64,000 nucleotides of DNA from Campylobacter helveticus (GTDB taxonomy: Bacteria; Campylobacterota; Campylobacteria; Campylobacterales; Campylobacteraceae): NCBI RefSeq assembly GCF_002080395.1, contig NZ_CP020478.1, positions 124,001-188,000 of the forward strand. Direction: 5' to 3'. Positions 17,331-30,837 of this stretch are shown piece by piece. Each line of letters opens with the position of its first letter. The stretch's first letter is position 1. The notes under the pieces are model-generated. The model searched no databases. It saw only the letters and a program-made list of their open reading frames with translations, and was not told where the DNA came from. The position numbers were made by a program, and so were the translations under genes.

Positions 17331-18695
17331 ATGAGTGGGTGTCCTTTTTTTCCAAAGCCTTATAAAAACAAGGCTTCGACTTTACTGACTTTTTTGCTTA
17401 AGAGGCGTTCTTGGCTTGATGGGCTTTATGAAAGAAGCTATAAGATGCAAACGGGTTATGTCAAAATGCCAAATTTCGACCTTTATGTCATAAACGATAC
17501 AAAAGAAGTCAAAAGAATGATGGTCGATGAGGTAAGAGAATTTCCTAAAAGTGAGCTTTTACATAGGCTTTTAAGCCCTTTGCTGGGTGAAAGCATTTTT
17601 ACAACAAATGGCGAAGTGTGGCATAGGCAAAGAGAGCTTTTAAAGCCTAGCTTTGAGATGACTAGAATTTCTAAGGTTTTCAACCTGATGAGCGAGGCTG
17701 TGGCTGATTTAATGGCGCGTTTTGAAAAGTATCCAAATCATTCTTACATAGAAGTTGATGAGATGATGACTTTTGTAACAGCAGATGTGATTTTTAGAAC
17801 GATAATGTCTTCTAAACTTGATAAAAATGAGGGTAGAAAAATCCTTGAAGCCTTTGTAACTTTCCAAGAAGAAAGTGTGCGGACAGCGATGAGGGGGATG
17901 TTTTATTTTCCAAAATGGCTTTCTTATTTACTTGGCGATAGAAAAAGGGCAAAAGCAGGAGAAGTGATAAGAAGGGCATTAAGCGATATTATAAAACCGC
18001 GTTATGATGAAGCGAATTTAGAAAAAAGCTCTTATGAAGATATCCTTGCTTCTTTACTTTTGGTTGTCGATGCGAAGACAAATGAGCGTTTTTCTTTTGA
18101 GGAAATTTTAGACCAAGTGGCGATGCTTTTTTTGGCTGGACACGAAACGACCGCAAGCTCACTGACTTGGACATTATACCTTTTAAGTTTATATCCTAAG
18201 GAACAAGAAAAAGCTTTTAAAGAAATTTGTGAGGTTTTGCAAGATAGTGAAGAGATAAAAATAACCCATCTTAGGCAGTTTAAGTTTCTTACTAATGTTT
18301 TTAAAGAAGCACTAAGACTTTATCCACCTGTGGGCTTTTTTGCTAGGGAGGCTAAGAAAGACACGCAGGTTAGAGATAAGCTTGTCAAAAAAGGCTCAGG
18401 CGTGGTAATCGCACCTTGGCTGATTCACCGCCACGAACTTTTTTGGCAAAATCCTCACGGCTTCGACCCTTCGCGTTTTGAAAGAGAATATAAAAAAGAC
18501 GCTTATTTACCTTTTGGTATGGGGGAGAGAATTTGTATAGGGCAGGGCTTTGCTATGCAAGAGGCGATTCTTATCTTGGCAAATATTTTGCGAATTTATA
18601 AGCTTGGGCTTAAAGAAAATTTTGTGCCTGATGTAGTTGGACGACTTACCATTCGTTCGGCAAATGGAATGTGGATAAAATTTAGCAAAAGATGA
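17331..18695 (+). CDS. Cytochrome P450
   Basis: 454 residues with all P450 hallmarks: I-helix AGHETTASS near residue 270, EALRLYPP (ExxR) near residue 334, PxxFDPSRFERE, and the heme-binding loop FGMGERICIGQGFA with Cys near residue 398. It has no membrane anchor, so it is probably soluble. P450s are rare in epsilonproteobacteria, but one (Cj1411c) occupies this position in C. jejuni. The family class resembles fatty-acid hydroxylases (CYP102/CYP4-like), so a lipid or capsule-anchor substrate is possible but unproved. It overlaps the next gene as ATGA. Confidence 0.94.
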   Translation: MSGCPFFPKPYKNKASTLLTFLLKRRSWLDGLYERSYKMQTGYVKMPNFDLYVINDTKEVKRMMVDEVREFPKSELLHRLLSPLLGESIFTTNGEVWHRQRELLKPSFEMTRISKVFNLMSEAVADLMARFEKYPNHSYIEVDEMMTFVTADVIFRTIMSSKLDKNEGRKILEAFVTFQEESVRTAMRGMFYFPKWLSYLLGDRKRAKAGEVIRRALSDIIKPRYDEANLEKSSYEDILASLLLVVDAKTNERFSFEEILDQVAMLFLAGHETTASSLTWTLYLLSLYPKEQEKAFKEICEVLQDSEEIKITHLRQFKFLTNVFKEALRLYPPVGFFAREAKKDTQVRDKLVKKGSGVVIAPWLIHRHELFWQNPHGFDPSRFEREYKKDAYLPFGMGERICIGQGFAMQEAILILANILRIYKLGLKENFVPDVVGRLTIRSANGMWIKFSKR

Positions 18696-19099
18696 AAAAG
18701 TTAGGTCCTAGAATTCGCACTAGGATGCGAAAGAATATTAAAGGAAGTCTTAAGGAAAAACTTGCTGGCACAATTTTACTTTGTGCCATTGTGCCTTTGG
18801 CTATCTTCGGCTATTTGTTGATTGCGATTGTGGGAATTTTTTTTAATACAGCTAGAGCTAGGCAGGGTGTTAGAGCTTTAGACCATTTTGTTAATGCGAG
18901 TTTGTTTAATGGTTATGCTTGGGAAAGTGTTTCCTCTCACGCTTGGAGGGAGAGAAATCGCAAGAAATGGGCGAAAATTGTGATTAAAATTACTGATTTT
19001 TTCCAAAAGGACCACTGCAAAAGAGCAAATCGCAGAGAGCAGCCTGTGGTCGATTTCATACTTTCAAGAAAGCTAGACCAGCAAACCATAGGCAAATAG
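18692..19099 (+). CDS. Small membrane protein (Cj1410c-like)
   Basis: 135 residues: a very basic N-terminus (KKLGPRIRTRMRKNIKGSLK), one strong hydrophobic segment (LAGTILLCAIVPLAIFGYLLIAI, given here in part), then a basic, aromatic tail with FNGYAWESVSSHAWRERN. The four-base overlap with the P450 gene implies co-translation and a linked role. No domain was recognised. It ends one base before the convergent acpS. Confidence 0.8.
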   Translation: MKKLGPRIRTRMRKNIKGSLKEKLAGTILLCAIVPLAIFGYLLIAIVGIFFNTARARQGVRALDHFVNASLFNGYAWESVSSHAWRERNRKKWAKIVIKITDFFQKDHCKRANRREQPVVDFILSRKLDQQTIGK

Positions 19100-19447
19100 C
19101 TATTTTATAATCACAACCGCCATTGCTAAGCCCTTATCGTGCGTAATGCTTAATTTAGCTTTTTTAATGTGAAATTTACGCATTGTTTTTTTGGAGAATT
19201 TGAGTTTAGGGGCGTTTTTTTTGCTTTTTGAAATTTTAATATCTAAAAAACCACAATGCTTAGAAATTCCAACGCCTAAAGCTTTACTTGCTGCTTCTTT
19301 TGCAGCCCAAAAGCCCGCTAAAGTGGCTGGATTTTTAACGAGGATTTGTTCTTTTGGACTTAAAAATTTATTAAGAAAAGATTCGGCGTGTTTGTTGTGG
19401 ATTTTTTCTATTCTCTCTATGGAGATTAAATCACAACCTACACGCAT
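19100..19447 (-). CDS. acpS: Holo-[acyl-carrier-protein] synthase
   Basis: 115-residue 4'-phosphopantetheinyl transferase that activates acyl carrier protein. Motifs: [13 protein letters not shown] at the N-terminus (catalytic Asp) and [16 protein letters not shown] (Glu and Lys), then [14 protein letters not shown] near the end. Length is as usual. Its ATG overlaps the fliL stop by one base, so both are in one transcript. Confidence 0.95.
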   Translation of the reverse strand: MRVGCDLISIERIEKIHNKHAESFLNKFLSPKEQILVKNPATLAGFWAAKEAASKALGVGISKHCGFLDIKISKSKKNAPKLKFSKKTMRKFHIKKAKLSITHDKGLAMAVVIIK

Positions 19448-19983
19448 TAAGAGACGACAAAGTCTGTAAAATAGACATTTTTAATAAAACCATCGGTTAG
19501 AATTTCGTTGATTTTTCCTACAAGTTCATCTTTTAATCTTTCTTTGCCCTTGGTTGTGCTGATTTCTTCAAAGGTTTTAGCCGTTAGGGTGCGTATGATG
19601 ACATCACGGATGATAGCAACCTTTTTATCAAGCTCTGTTTTTAAAAGTTCGCTATTTTGTTCAATTTCTATGGTGCATTTAACATAGCGTGTTCCACTAT
19701 CGCTTAGCAAATTTAAAGTAAAAGGCTCGAGCGGATACATAGGACCTATATTAGCATAATCGCTTCCCCTTTGTGTCGGTGCTTGAGCGGTTTTTGTGTT
19801 TGATTTAACTTCTTCTTTAGGTGCTTCAGTTACCGCACCTTCATCATTTGAAGTGGAGGTAAGAAGATAAGCGATAAAACCCATAATAGTAAGAAGTAAA
19901 ACGAAAAGGACAACAACAATGATGATAACAAGCGAACTGCTTTTTTTCTTTTTCTCTTCCGTATTTTCTACTTCTTCTTCCAT
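19447..19983 (-). CDS. fliL: Flagellar basal body protein FliL
   Basis: 178 residues: a short charged cytoplasmic N-terminus, one membrane helix ([20 protein letters not shown]), a low-complexity linker and a periplasmic stomatin-like domain with [21 protein letters not shown] and later [16 protein letters not shown]. FliL surrounds the MotAB stator and supports torque. It lies alone among non-flagellar genes with acpS downstream, the order I recall from C. jejuni Cj1408-Cj1409. A -10-like TACAAT lies upstream near 20020. Confidence 0.93.
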   Translation of the reverse strand: MEEEVENTEEKKKKSSSLVIIIVVVLFVLLLTIMGFIAYLLTSTSNDEGAVTEAPKEEVKSNTKTAQAPTQRGSDYANIGPMYPLEPFTLNLLSDSGTRYVKCTIEIEQNSELLKTELDKKVAIIRDVIIRTLTAKTFEEISTTKGKERLKDELVGKINEILTDGFIKNVYFTDFVVS

Positions 19984-20065
19984 AAATTTTTCCTTATTTG
20001 TGAATTTGTCGTAAAATTGTAGCAGATTTTTTTAAAATATTATTTAAATTTTTAAGGAAAATTTT

Positions 20066-21430
20066 ATGCTAGATGTGATTTTTAGAGAATACGACATAAG
20101 AGGACTTTATGGTAAGGAACTCAATGAAAAAAGCGTGAAAGCCATAGGCTTTTGCCTTGCTGAGCTAATGCTTAAAAGAGGGTGTAAAAATGTGAGTGTA
20201 GGAAAAGACGCAAGGTATAGTGGCGATGAGCTTTTTTCTTATTTGGTGAGTGGCTTAAATAAGGCCGGGATTAAGGTTTATGATATAGGGCTTGTGCCAA
20301 CGCCACTTGGGTATTTTTCACTCTATGAGGGCTTGAAATTTGACGCAAACATTATGATAACAGGCTCACATAATCCTAAAGACTACAACGGCTTTAAAAT
20401 CACCATAGGTAAGGAAAGCTTTTTTGGTGCGGAGCTTAAGGAATTTTCTAAAGAAGTTTATAAACATTTAGACGATGAAATCCCCGAAAATTTAAAGGTG
20501 GAGAAATACGACATTTTGAGTTTGTATGTGGAATTTATGAAAGAGCAGTTTAAGCACTTGGCAAATTTTGACTATGAATTTGCTTTTGATTGTGCTAATG
20601 GGGCTGTGGGCGTGGTGCTTGAGCCTTTAGCAAAAGCACTAAATTTAAAAGCGCATTTTCTTTTTAAAGAGCCTGATGGCACTTTTCCTAACCACTCCCC
20701 AGACCCCACAGAAAGCGAAAATTTAATCCCTCTTAAAAATTTTTTAAATCAAAATCAAAATATCCAAATGGCTTTTGCCTTTGATGGAGACGCCGATAGA
20801 CTCGTAATGCTAAATCGCACACACACTTTTTGCGGCGATGAGCTTTGCTATTTGTTCGCTAAAGATATAGAAAATCCTCGCATTTTAGGTGAGGTCAAAT
20901 GCTCAAAAAATCTTTTTGATGAGGTCAAAAAATTTGGTAGCGTTTTTATGGGAAAAACGGGGCATTCTAATATCAAAAAAATGATGAGAGAGCTTAATAT
21001 TGACCTAGCGGCTGAAGTGAGTGGGCATATTTTCTTTAAGCATCGCTATTTTGGTTATGATGATGGAATTTATGCGTTTTTAAGGGCTTTGGAGCTGATT
21101 TTTAAAGGCTATGATTTAGAGGGCTTAATTAAGTCCTTGCCGAAGCTTTACACCACGCCCGAGCTTAAAATTCCTGTGAGCGAAGAAGAGAAATTTAAGC
21201 TTGTCAAAGCCTTTAAAGAAGCGGTTAGAAATGGGGCTTTAAAGGGTATTAAAGAGCTTTGTGAGATTGATGGGGCGAGGATGGATTTTGAAGACGGCTG
21301 GGCTTTACTTCGTGCTTCAAATACTAGCCCTTATCTTGTTACGCGTTTTGAAGCGACAAGTTTATCAAGGGCTAAAGAGCTTGAAACTATGGTGTTTGAT
21401 TTGTTTAAAAAAATTAAAGAATCTGTCTAA
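20066..21430 (+). CDS. Phosphomannomutase/phosphoglucomutase
   Basis: 454-residue phosphohexomutase interconverting hexose 1- and 6-phosphates for surface sugar synthesis. Four domain signatures are visible: the N-terminal REYDIRGLYG, the phosphoserine loop TGSHNPKDYNGFK near residue 96, the metal loop FAFDGDADRLV near residue 240 and the C-terminal RASNTSPYLVTRFEA. AGGAAAATTTT precedes the ATG. Which sugar it prefers cannot be read from the sequence. Confidence 0.93.
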   Translation: MLDVIFREYDIRGLYGKELNEKSVKAIGFCLAELMLKRGCKNVSVGKDARYSGDELFSYLVSGLNKAGIKVYDIGLVPTPLGYFSLYEGLKFDANIMITGSHNPKDYNGFKITIGKESFFGAELKEFSKEVYKHLDDEIPENLKVEKYDILSLYVEFMKEQFKHLANFDYEFAFDCANGAVGVVLEPLAKALNLKAHFLFKEPDGTFPNHSPDPTESENLIPLKNFLNQNQNIQMAFAFDGDADRLVMLNRTHTFCGDELCYLFAKDIENPRILGEVKCSKNLFDEVKKFGSVFMGKTGHSNIKKMMRELNIDLAAEVSGHIFFKHRYFGYDDGIYAFLRALELIFKGYDLEGLIKSLPKLYTTPELKIPVSEEEKFKLVKAFKEAVRNGALKGIKELCEIDGARMDFEDGWALLRASNTSPYLVTRFEATSLSRAKELETMVFDLFKKIKESV

Positions 21431-21433
21431 TGT

Positions 21434-22216
21434 TTGGCTAAATTTAAACTTACCAGACCTTTTTTTCTACACCCTTTAGGAAGTTTATTTTACTTAGCTT
21501 TTTGGGTAAGTTTAGGGCTTTATTTTGCGGTTAGAGAGAATTTTTATAACTTAGAGTCTATCGAAAATTCTTTTTATCTTTTTTTATTCATCACATCTAA
21601 GCCAGAACTCTTATCTTTTGTAGCCTTATTTGTGCTTTTTTGCGAAACCCTTTTGAAGGAAGAAACAACTTTCAAAAAAGCCTTTTTGCGTCCTGTAAAT
21701 TTAGTTATTTTAATTGTCGTTTTCGCACTTGCTTATCCTTATAAAGAATTGATTGTAAAACATTTAGATAATGAACGCTATGCGTTTTATTTCTTTGGTA
21801 TCAATTTAGTCTTATTTTTTGGCATTTGTGCGTTTAAATTAAAAAATTTTCAAAAGCTTGAGGGGTTGATTTCTGGCTTTTTATTTTGCTTTGCTTTGTG
21901 GGGACTTAGTGCGATTTTATTGCTTTTATTTGCTTTATCTTTAGAATTTTTGTTTGGTTATGAAATTTGGTTTTTAGTATATTTTATTTTATCTTTATTC
22001 GCTGGGGTAATTTCTCTACCCTTGCTTGGGGATTTGGATTTTAAATTTAAAAGATTTGTTTTGTGGATTTTTAATTTTTTCGCCTTATCTTATCTGCTTT
22101 TATTGCTTGCTTATGCTTTTGCTTTGCCTTTTGGCTTAGAGCCTAAAAGTGTGGTGCATCTTTGCCTTTGGTTTGGCGTGTTTTTAATCTTTTACTTTGG
22201 GCAAATTTATCCATAA
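21434..22216 (+). CDS. Multi-pass membrane protein, N-terminal part (DUF4153-like)
   Basis: 260 residues, nearly all hydrophobic helices (about seven), starting at TTG 21434 three bases after the preceding stop with a poor ribosome site. The ending at 22214-22216 (FYFGQIYP, stop) falls between helices and not at a natural end. The neighbouring frame carries on with typical DUF4153 C-terminal features. The two are therefore probably one gene of about 385 codons broken by a one-base shift near 22200-22220. Function unknown. Confidence 0.65.
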   Translation: MAKFKLTRPFFLHPLGSLFYLAFWVSLGLYFAVRENFYNLESIENSFYLFLFITSKPELLSFVALFVLFCETLLKEETTFKKAFLRPVNLVILIVVFALAYPYKELIVKHLDNERYAFYFFGINLVLFFGICAFKLKNFQKLEGLISGFLFCFALWGLSAILLLLFALSLEFLFGYEIWFLVYFILSLFAGVISLPLLGDLDFKFKRFVLWIFNFFALSYLLLLLAYAFALPFGLEPKSVVHLCLWFGVFLIFYFGQIYP

Positions 22217-22599
22217 AACCTACGCTAAAAAAGATAAAATCCATCTGGCTTTTTGCTGTTTTTATCCTCGCTTGTTGTGGGCTTTATGGAATTTTAGTGC
22301 GTGTGGGAGTGTATGGCTTTACGCCTTCGCGTTTGGCTGTTTTGCTTCTTGGAATTTGGCTTTTAGCTTCTGTTTTATTAGGTGTTTTTTGGATAAATAG
22401 AGTTTTGAAATTTAGTTTTATCCTTTTAGCAAGTCTTACATTATTTTTATGCTTTTTTGGCAATGAAATTTCTTTAGCCTCGCAAAAAGCACAGCTTGAA
22501 ACACTAAAATCAAAAGAAAGTTTAAACGAAGAAGACAGAAAGCGGTTTAATAGTATAACAAAAGAGATAGAGGATTTAAAAAGAGAGCGGAGTCTCTAA
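22162..22599 (+). CDS. Continuation of the DUF4153-like membrane protein
   Basis: This frame (up to 145 residues from a TTG) has no good ribosome site. It contains GVYGFTPSRLAVLLLGIWLL, the conserved core found near the C-terminus of DUF4153 membrane proteins, two further helices and a charged helical tail (EEDRKRFNSITKEIEDLKRE). The authentic region probably begins near 22220 (KPTLKKIKSIW). It overlaps the previous frame by 55 bases. It ends four bases into the convergent rsfS. Confidence 0.6.
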   Translation: MPLVWRVFNLLLWANLSIKPTLKKIKSIWLFAVFILACCGLYGILVRVGVYGFTPSRLAVLLLGIWLLASVLLGVFWINRVLKFSFILLASLTLFLCFFGNEISLASQKAQLETLKSKESLNEEDRKRFNSITKEIEDLKRERSL

Positions 22600-22916
22600 G
22601 CTCTTTTTAAATCTTTCAATAATTCTTCTAACTTATAAACGCCGCGGTGTTGCGGACTTAGCAAGTGTATGAGTATGTCGCCTAGGTCTATCACGCTCCA
22701 TTCTTCACTACTTTCCACATTTAAAAATTCTTCACCTTTGGCTTTGAGCTTTGTTTTAAGCTCGTCTATTAAAGAAAGGGCGTGTTTTTCGCCTAAAGTC
22801 GTAGCGATGATGACAAAGCTTACAAAATATTCTCCCCCTCTCATATCAAAAACTTCAATTTCTTCAGCCTTTTTTTCATCTAAAATTTGTGTGATAGTGG
22901 CGATTCTTTCTTGCAT
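22596..22916 (-). CDS. rsfS: Ribosomal silencing factor RsfS
   Basis: 106-residue Iojap-family protein that binds ribosomal protein uL14 and blocks subunit joining in starved cells. Family features: EVFDMRGGEYFVSFVIIATTLGEKHA, shown only in part here, and the C-terminal WSVIDLGDILIHLLSPQHRG. It lies downstream of nadD with a 27-base gap, the usual nadD-rsfS pair. Confidence 0.94.
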   Translation of the reverse strand: MQERIATITQILDEKKAEEIEVFDMRGGEYFVSFVIIATTLGEKHALSLIDELKTKLKAKGEEFLNVESSEEWSVIDLGDILIHLLSPQHRGVYKLEELLKDLKRA

Positions 22917-22943
22917 TTTTATCCTTTGTTTTTGAAATTATAG

Positions 22944-23477
22944 CTATTTTTGGTAGTATTTTTTAACTTCTTCTTGGATTTCATCGCTAACTTTATCCAA
23001 ATTTAAATACTCTCTTATGAAAGAAGAGGAAATTTTAATATGCGTGTCAAGTTCTTTAAAATCTTTTGGTATGAAAATCTCATCGCGTTTAGCGATGACA
23101 AATTCAACTTTTTGCTTTAATTCTTCAAAACAATGCCACGAAGCTAAGGTTGCGAGGTGGTCAGCCCCCACTAAAAGATAAAATTTGCTAGGTTGATAAA
23201 GCTTATATAGGAAATTGACACTCTCTATGCTTGGCACTGGGCGGTTTTGCTTGATTTCAAAATCGCAAATTTCAACCCCTTTTAACTTCCCCCAAAGTTT
23301 AACAACCCATTCAAGCCTTTTTTGTGCTGGGGCACTGAAGCTTTCTTTAAAAGGGCTAATAAAGGCTGGCATAATGATAAGTCTATCGATTTCTAAGGTG
23401 TTTAAAGCCTCTTTGATAACGCTTTCGTGTCCTTGATGAGGCGGGTCAAAACTACCGCCAAAAAGTGCGATTTTCAT
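22944..23477 (-). CDS. nadD: Nicotinate-nucleotide adenylyltransferase
   Basis: 177-residue enzyme making deamido-NAD from nicotinate mononucleotide and ATP. The nucleotidyltransferase motif GGSFDPPHQGHESVI is at the N-terminus and ISSSFIREYL at the C-terminus; PAFISPFKESFSAP is the substrate loop. It is divergent from gapA, with 61 bases between them for both promoters. Confidence 0.95.
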   Translation of the reverse strand: MKIALFGGSFDPPHQGHESVIKEALNTLEIDRLIIMPAFISPFKESFSAPAQKRLEWVVKLWGKLKGVEICDFEIKQNRPVPSIESVNFLYKLYQPSKFYLLVGADHLATLASWHCFEELKQKVEFVIAKRDEIFIPKDFKELDTHIKISSSFIREYLNLDKVSDEIQEEVKKYYQK

Positions 23478-23538
23478 TTAAATTTTTTAACCTTTTTTTT
23501 GTAGAATTCTAGCATTTTATTTTGCAAAAGGAAATTAA

Positions 23539-24534
23539 ATGGCTATAAAAGTTGCTATCAATGGGTTTGGGCGTATAGGAAGATGTGTGGCAAGAATCAT
23601 TGCTGAGCGTGATGATATAGAGCTTGTGGCGATTAATGACACGACAGATACCGAGCTGACAAAATACCTCTTAAAATACGATTCCGTTCACGGAGAATTT
23701 GGTGCAAGTGTGGAGATTGATGGGGGTGATTTAGTCATTAATCATCAAAAGGTCAAGATGTTTCACACGCGTGATATTAATGAACTTGATTTTGCAAAAT
23801 ACGGCGCACAGCTTGTGTTTGAATGCACAGGCGCACATTTGACGCAAGAAAAATGCCAAACTTTTTTAGACAAAGGTGTTAAGAAAGTTTTAATGTCCGC
23901 TCCTGCAAAGGACGACACTCCAACCTTTGTAATGGGCGTAAATTCTAATCTTTATAAGGGTGAGGCGATTATTTCAAACGCTTCTTGCACGACAAATTGT
24001 TTGGGTCCTGTTTGTAGGGTTTTGCAGGATAAATTTGGCATTGAAAAAGGTTTGATGACAACTATACACGCTTATACAAATGGACAAAGCATTATTGATG
24101 CTAAGGCTAAAGATAAACGCCGTAGCCGTGCTGCCGCGCAAAACATTATCCCAACTTCCACAGGAGCAGCAAAAGCGATGAAACTTGTAATGCCTGAGCT
24201 TGATGGCAAACTTCACGGACAAAGTATGCGTGTGCCTGTGATAGATGTTTCTAGTGTGGATTTAACGGCACTTTTAAGTAAAAAAGTAAGCAAAGATGAG
24301 CTTAATGAGGCTTTTAGAGAGGCGAGTAGAACGAATTTGAAAGGGATTTTAGCTGTTGATGATGATGAGAGGGTTTCGAGTGATTTTATTACCTCGCCTT
24401 TTGGGGCTGTGGTGGCGAGTGATTTGACTCAAGTCATCGGTGAAGATTTTGTTAAAATTGTCGCTTGGTATGATAATGAGTGGGGTTATTCTAGCCGTCT
24501 TGTTGATATGGCTGTTTATGTAATGGGAGCTTAA
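23539..24534 (+). CDS. gapA: Glyceraldehyde-3-phosphate dehydrogenase
   Basis: 331-residue cytoplasmic tetramer subunit converting glyceraldehyde 3-phosphate to 1,3-bisphosphoglycerate. The N-terminal NAD site is INGFGRIGR, the catalytic Cys lies in [13 protein letters not shown] near residue 153, and [11 protein letters not shown] is near the C-terminus. A -10-like TAGAAT precedes it by about 35 bases. It heads the gapA-pgk-tpiA-fabI run, with pgk starting one base after its stop. Confidence 0.97.
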   Translation: MAIKVAINGFGRIGRCVARIIAERDDIELVAINDTTDTELTKYLLKYDSVHGEFGASVEIDGGDLVINHQKVKMFHTRDINELDFAKYGAQLVFECTGAHLTQEKCQTFLDKGVKKVLMSAPAKDDTPTFVMGVNSNLYKGEAIISNASCTTNCLGPVCRVLQDKFGIEKGLMTTIHAYTNGQSIIDAKAKDKRRSRAAAQNIIPTSTGAAKAMKLVMPELDGKLHGQSMRVPVIDVSSVDLTALLSKKVSKDELNEAFREASRTNLKGILAVDDDERVSSDFITSPFGAVVASDLTQVIGEDFVKIVAWYDNEWGYSSRLVDMAVYVMGA

Positions 24535-24535
24535 G

Positions 24536-25725
24536 ATGAAAGGCGAGATTATTTCCATAAAAGATATTGATTTAGCAAAAAAGAAAGTTTTTATAAGATG
24601 TGATTTTAATGTCCCTCAAGATGATTTTTTAAATATCACAGACGATAGACGCATTCGCTCGGCTATCCCTACCATACGCTACTGCCTTGATAATGGTTGT
24701 AGTGTGATTTTAGCTTCTCACTTAGGACGCCCTAAGGAAATTAGCTCAAAATACTCACTTGAACCTGTGGCAAAAAGACTTTCAAGATTGATGAGCAAGG
24801 AAGTGCTTTTGGCTAAAGATGTTGTTGGGGAGGACGCAAAGAAAAAGGCGCAAAATTTAGGAGCGAGTGAGATTTTGATGCTTGAAAATTTACGCTTTGA
24901 AAAGGGTGAAACAAAAAATGATGAAAATTTAGCTAAAGAACTTGCCTCTTTAGCGGAGGTTTATATTAACGATGCGTTTGGGGTGTGTCATAGAGCGCAT
25001 GCGAGTGTGGAGGCGATTACAAGATTTTTTGATGTGAAAGCAGCAGGCTTTTTGTTACAAAAAGAGATTAAATTCGCTGATAATCTTTTACGCCACCCTG
25101 CTCGTCCTTTTGTCGCAGTAGTAGGCGGCTCAAAAGTAAGCGGAAAGCTACAAGCCCTCATCAATCTCTTACCAAAAGTCGATAAACTCATCATAGGCGG
25201 AGGTATGGCTTTCACCTTTTTAAAAGCTTTAGGCTATGATATAGGAAATTCACTTTTAGAAGAAGAATTACTCGAAGATGCTAGGGCTATTATGAAAAAG
25301 GGTAAAGAACTTGGCGTGAAAATTTACCTCCCAGTTGATGTGGCTGTGGCAAGGACTTGTTCGAGCGAAGCTTTTATGTCTTATGTGCCAACGCAAGAAA
25401 TTCCAAGTGGCTTTATGGGACTTGACATAGGACCTGCTAGCGGAAAGCTTTTTAGAGAAGCTTTAGCCGATGCACAAACGATCTGGTGGAATGGACCTAT
25501 GGGCGTTTTTGAGATAGAAAAATTTGCTAAAGGCTCTTTAAAAATGGCACATTTCATAGGCGATAGCCACGCTACGACCATCATAGGAGGAGGTGATACG
25601 GCTGATGTAGTCGCAAGAAGTGGAGAGGCTGATGAGATGACCTTTATTTCCACAGGAGGTGGGGCAAGTTTAGAGCTAATCGAGGGTAAAGAACTTCCGG
25701 GCGTGAAGCCTTTGCGAGGCGAGGT

Positions 25726-25729
<4 letters not shown>
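24536..25729 (+). CDS. pgk: Phosphoglycerate kinase
   Basis: 397 residues. Substrate-binding RCDFNVPQD at the start, [10 protein letters not shown] near residue 60, nucleotide region VGGSKVSGK near residue 195 and the C-terminal [20 protein letters not shown] loops are all intact. In Campylobacter, which usually lacks phosphofructokinase, this arm of glycolysis mainly serves gluconeogenesis. Its TGA overlaps the tpiA ATG (ATGA at 25726-25729). Confidence 0.97.
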
Positions 25730-28818
<3,089 letters not shown>

Positions 28819-28827
<9 letters not shown>

Positions 28828-30837
28828 CATTTTACTAAGATGTAGCCCTATGAAAGCCACGATATAAGCACTAATGCAAGTGAATAAGAAAAGATAAAGC
28901 GTGTATTTTGCCTTACCGCTTTCTTTTGTAAAAACTATGGTGGCTGCAAAGCAAGGATTATAAATCATCACAAATAAAATATACGCTATCGCTGTGCTAA
29001 ATGGGATATTTGAAGCAAGGGTCTGTCTTAAATTCTCATCATTTTCATCTAAATCCTCCCCTAAAGAATAAAGCACCCCAAGCGTTGAAATCATCACTTC
29101 TTTAGCCGCCAAACCGCTAAGTAAAGAAACGCTTAATTTCCAATCAAGCTCAAGTGGTGCAAAAACAGGCTCGATAGCTTTGCCAAATTGCCCCAAATAG
29201 CTATTTTCAATCTGCTGTTCTGCTGCGAGTTTTTCATCTTCTTGTGCGTTCGTTTGAAGAGGAAAATTACTTGCAAACCATATTAAAATTGAGGCTAGTA
29301 ATATAAAAGTTCCTGCTTTTTTAAGATACATTTTTGCTTTGTTAAAGCACATCTGCCAAACCAAATTCCAATTTGGCATACGATATTTAGGCATTTCCAT
29401 CACAAAAGGTTCATTAATGCCTTTAAAAGCGGTCATTCTTAAAAGTTTAGCCGCTAAAAGCCCTAAAAAAGCCCCCAAAATATAAATTCCAAAAAGATAA
29501 TTCCCCGCTTGCTCACCTCCAAAAAAAGCCCCGATAAAAAGCACATAAACAGGTAATCTTGCCCCACAACTCATAAAGTTAATAACAAAAAGAGTCAAAA
29601 GTCTATCTCCTTTGTTTTTTAGTGTCCTTGTTGCCATAAAGGCAGGCACTGAGCAGCCAAAACCTGTGATAAGTGGGATGAAACTTTTGCCGTGCAAACC
29701 AAATTTATATAAAATTCCATCAAGTAAAAATGCCACACGCGACATATAGCCCGTTGTTTCTAAAAGGGCGATTCCAAAAAACAAAATCAAAATATTAGGT
29801 AAAAATAAAACCACAGCTCCCACGCCCCCTATAATCCCATCGGCTAAAACGGAGGCTAAAAGCTCGTTAGAGATATTTTCCTTACATAAATTTCCTAGTG
29901 CTTCAAAACCCATTTCTATATAATCCATAGGGATAGCTCCAAGCGTGAAAGTAAGCTGGAAAAGCACCCACATTAAAAATAAAAATATCACTATGCCAAA
30001 ATATTTATTGATGAAAAAAGCGTCAAGGCTTTTTGTAATATTTTTTGAAGTCGGTTCTTGTTTTGAAATTTGCTTACTTAAACCTGAGCTAAAAGCGAGT
30101 AAATCTTCTTTGAAAATTTCTTTTATATCTTTGCTTTGATAAATTTCAAAAAGCTTGTTTTGCGATTCGCTTACTAACTCTTTGCAAGTGCTATTTCGCA
30201 CTTCATTTTGAAGTAGGGCGATGGCGTAGGATTTGGGACTTTGATAAGGATTTTCTAAATTGAGCTTTTCTATATGTTTTTGAATTTTTTCAATTTCTTC
30301 TTCCAAATGTTCCCCATAAGCTCTTATAAAGGGTGTAAATGGCGTTTCGTGCGTTTTGATGATAAGCTCCAAAAGAGTGTTTAAATTTTCTTTTGTTTTG
30401 GAAGAAATGCTAACGCTAGGCGTTTTTATAAGCTTTTCAAGTGCATTAATGTCTATACTAAAGCCTTCTTTTTCGGCTTCATCGCTCATATTAAGCGCTA
30501 AAATTATCTTTTTTTGACACTCTAAAAGTTGAGAGCTTAAGATAAGATTGCGTTCTAAATTTGTGGAATCTACGACATTAATGATGATGTCATAGTTTTG
30601 TGTTTGTATGAAATTTTGCGTAATTTTTTCTTCTTCTGAGTAGCCATCGAGCGCATAAGTCCCCGGTAAATCAATAAATTCAAGTTCGTAATCTTTATAG
30701 TTTATCTTTGCGCTTGCTTTTTCTATGGTAACACCGGGGAAATTTCCCACTTTTAAATTCGATTTACAAAGCGCATTGATGAGAGAGCTTTTGCCTACAT
30801 TTGGTTGCCCAACTAATATGATATTAATTTTTTTCAT
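28819..30837 (-). CDS. feoB: Ferrous iron transport protein B
   Basis: 672 residues. An N-terminal G protein (GQPNVGKSS, GNFPGVTIEK, DLPGTYAL, NMSDEAE) is followed by a helical spacer and a membrane permease with paired gate regions (GCSVPAFMATRTLKNKGDR and SLLSGLAAKEVMISTLGVLY). It imports Fe(II) across the inner membrane. Its 3' end overlaps the convergent hydA2 by nine bases, and its start overlaps feoA by 14 bases. Confidence 0.97.
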
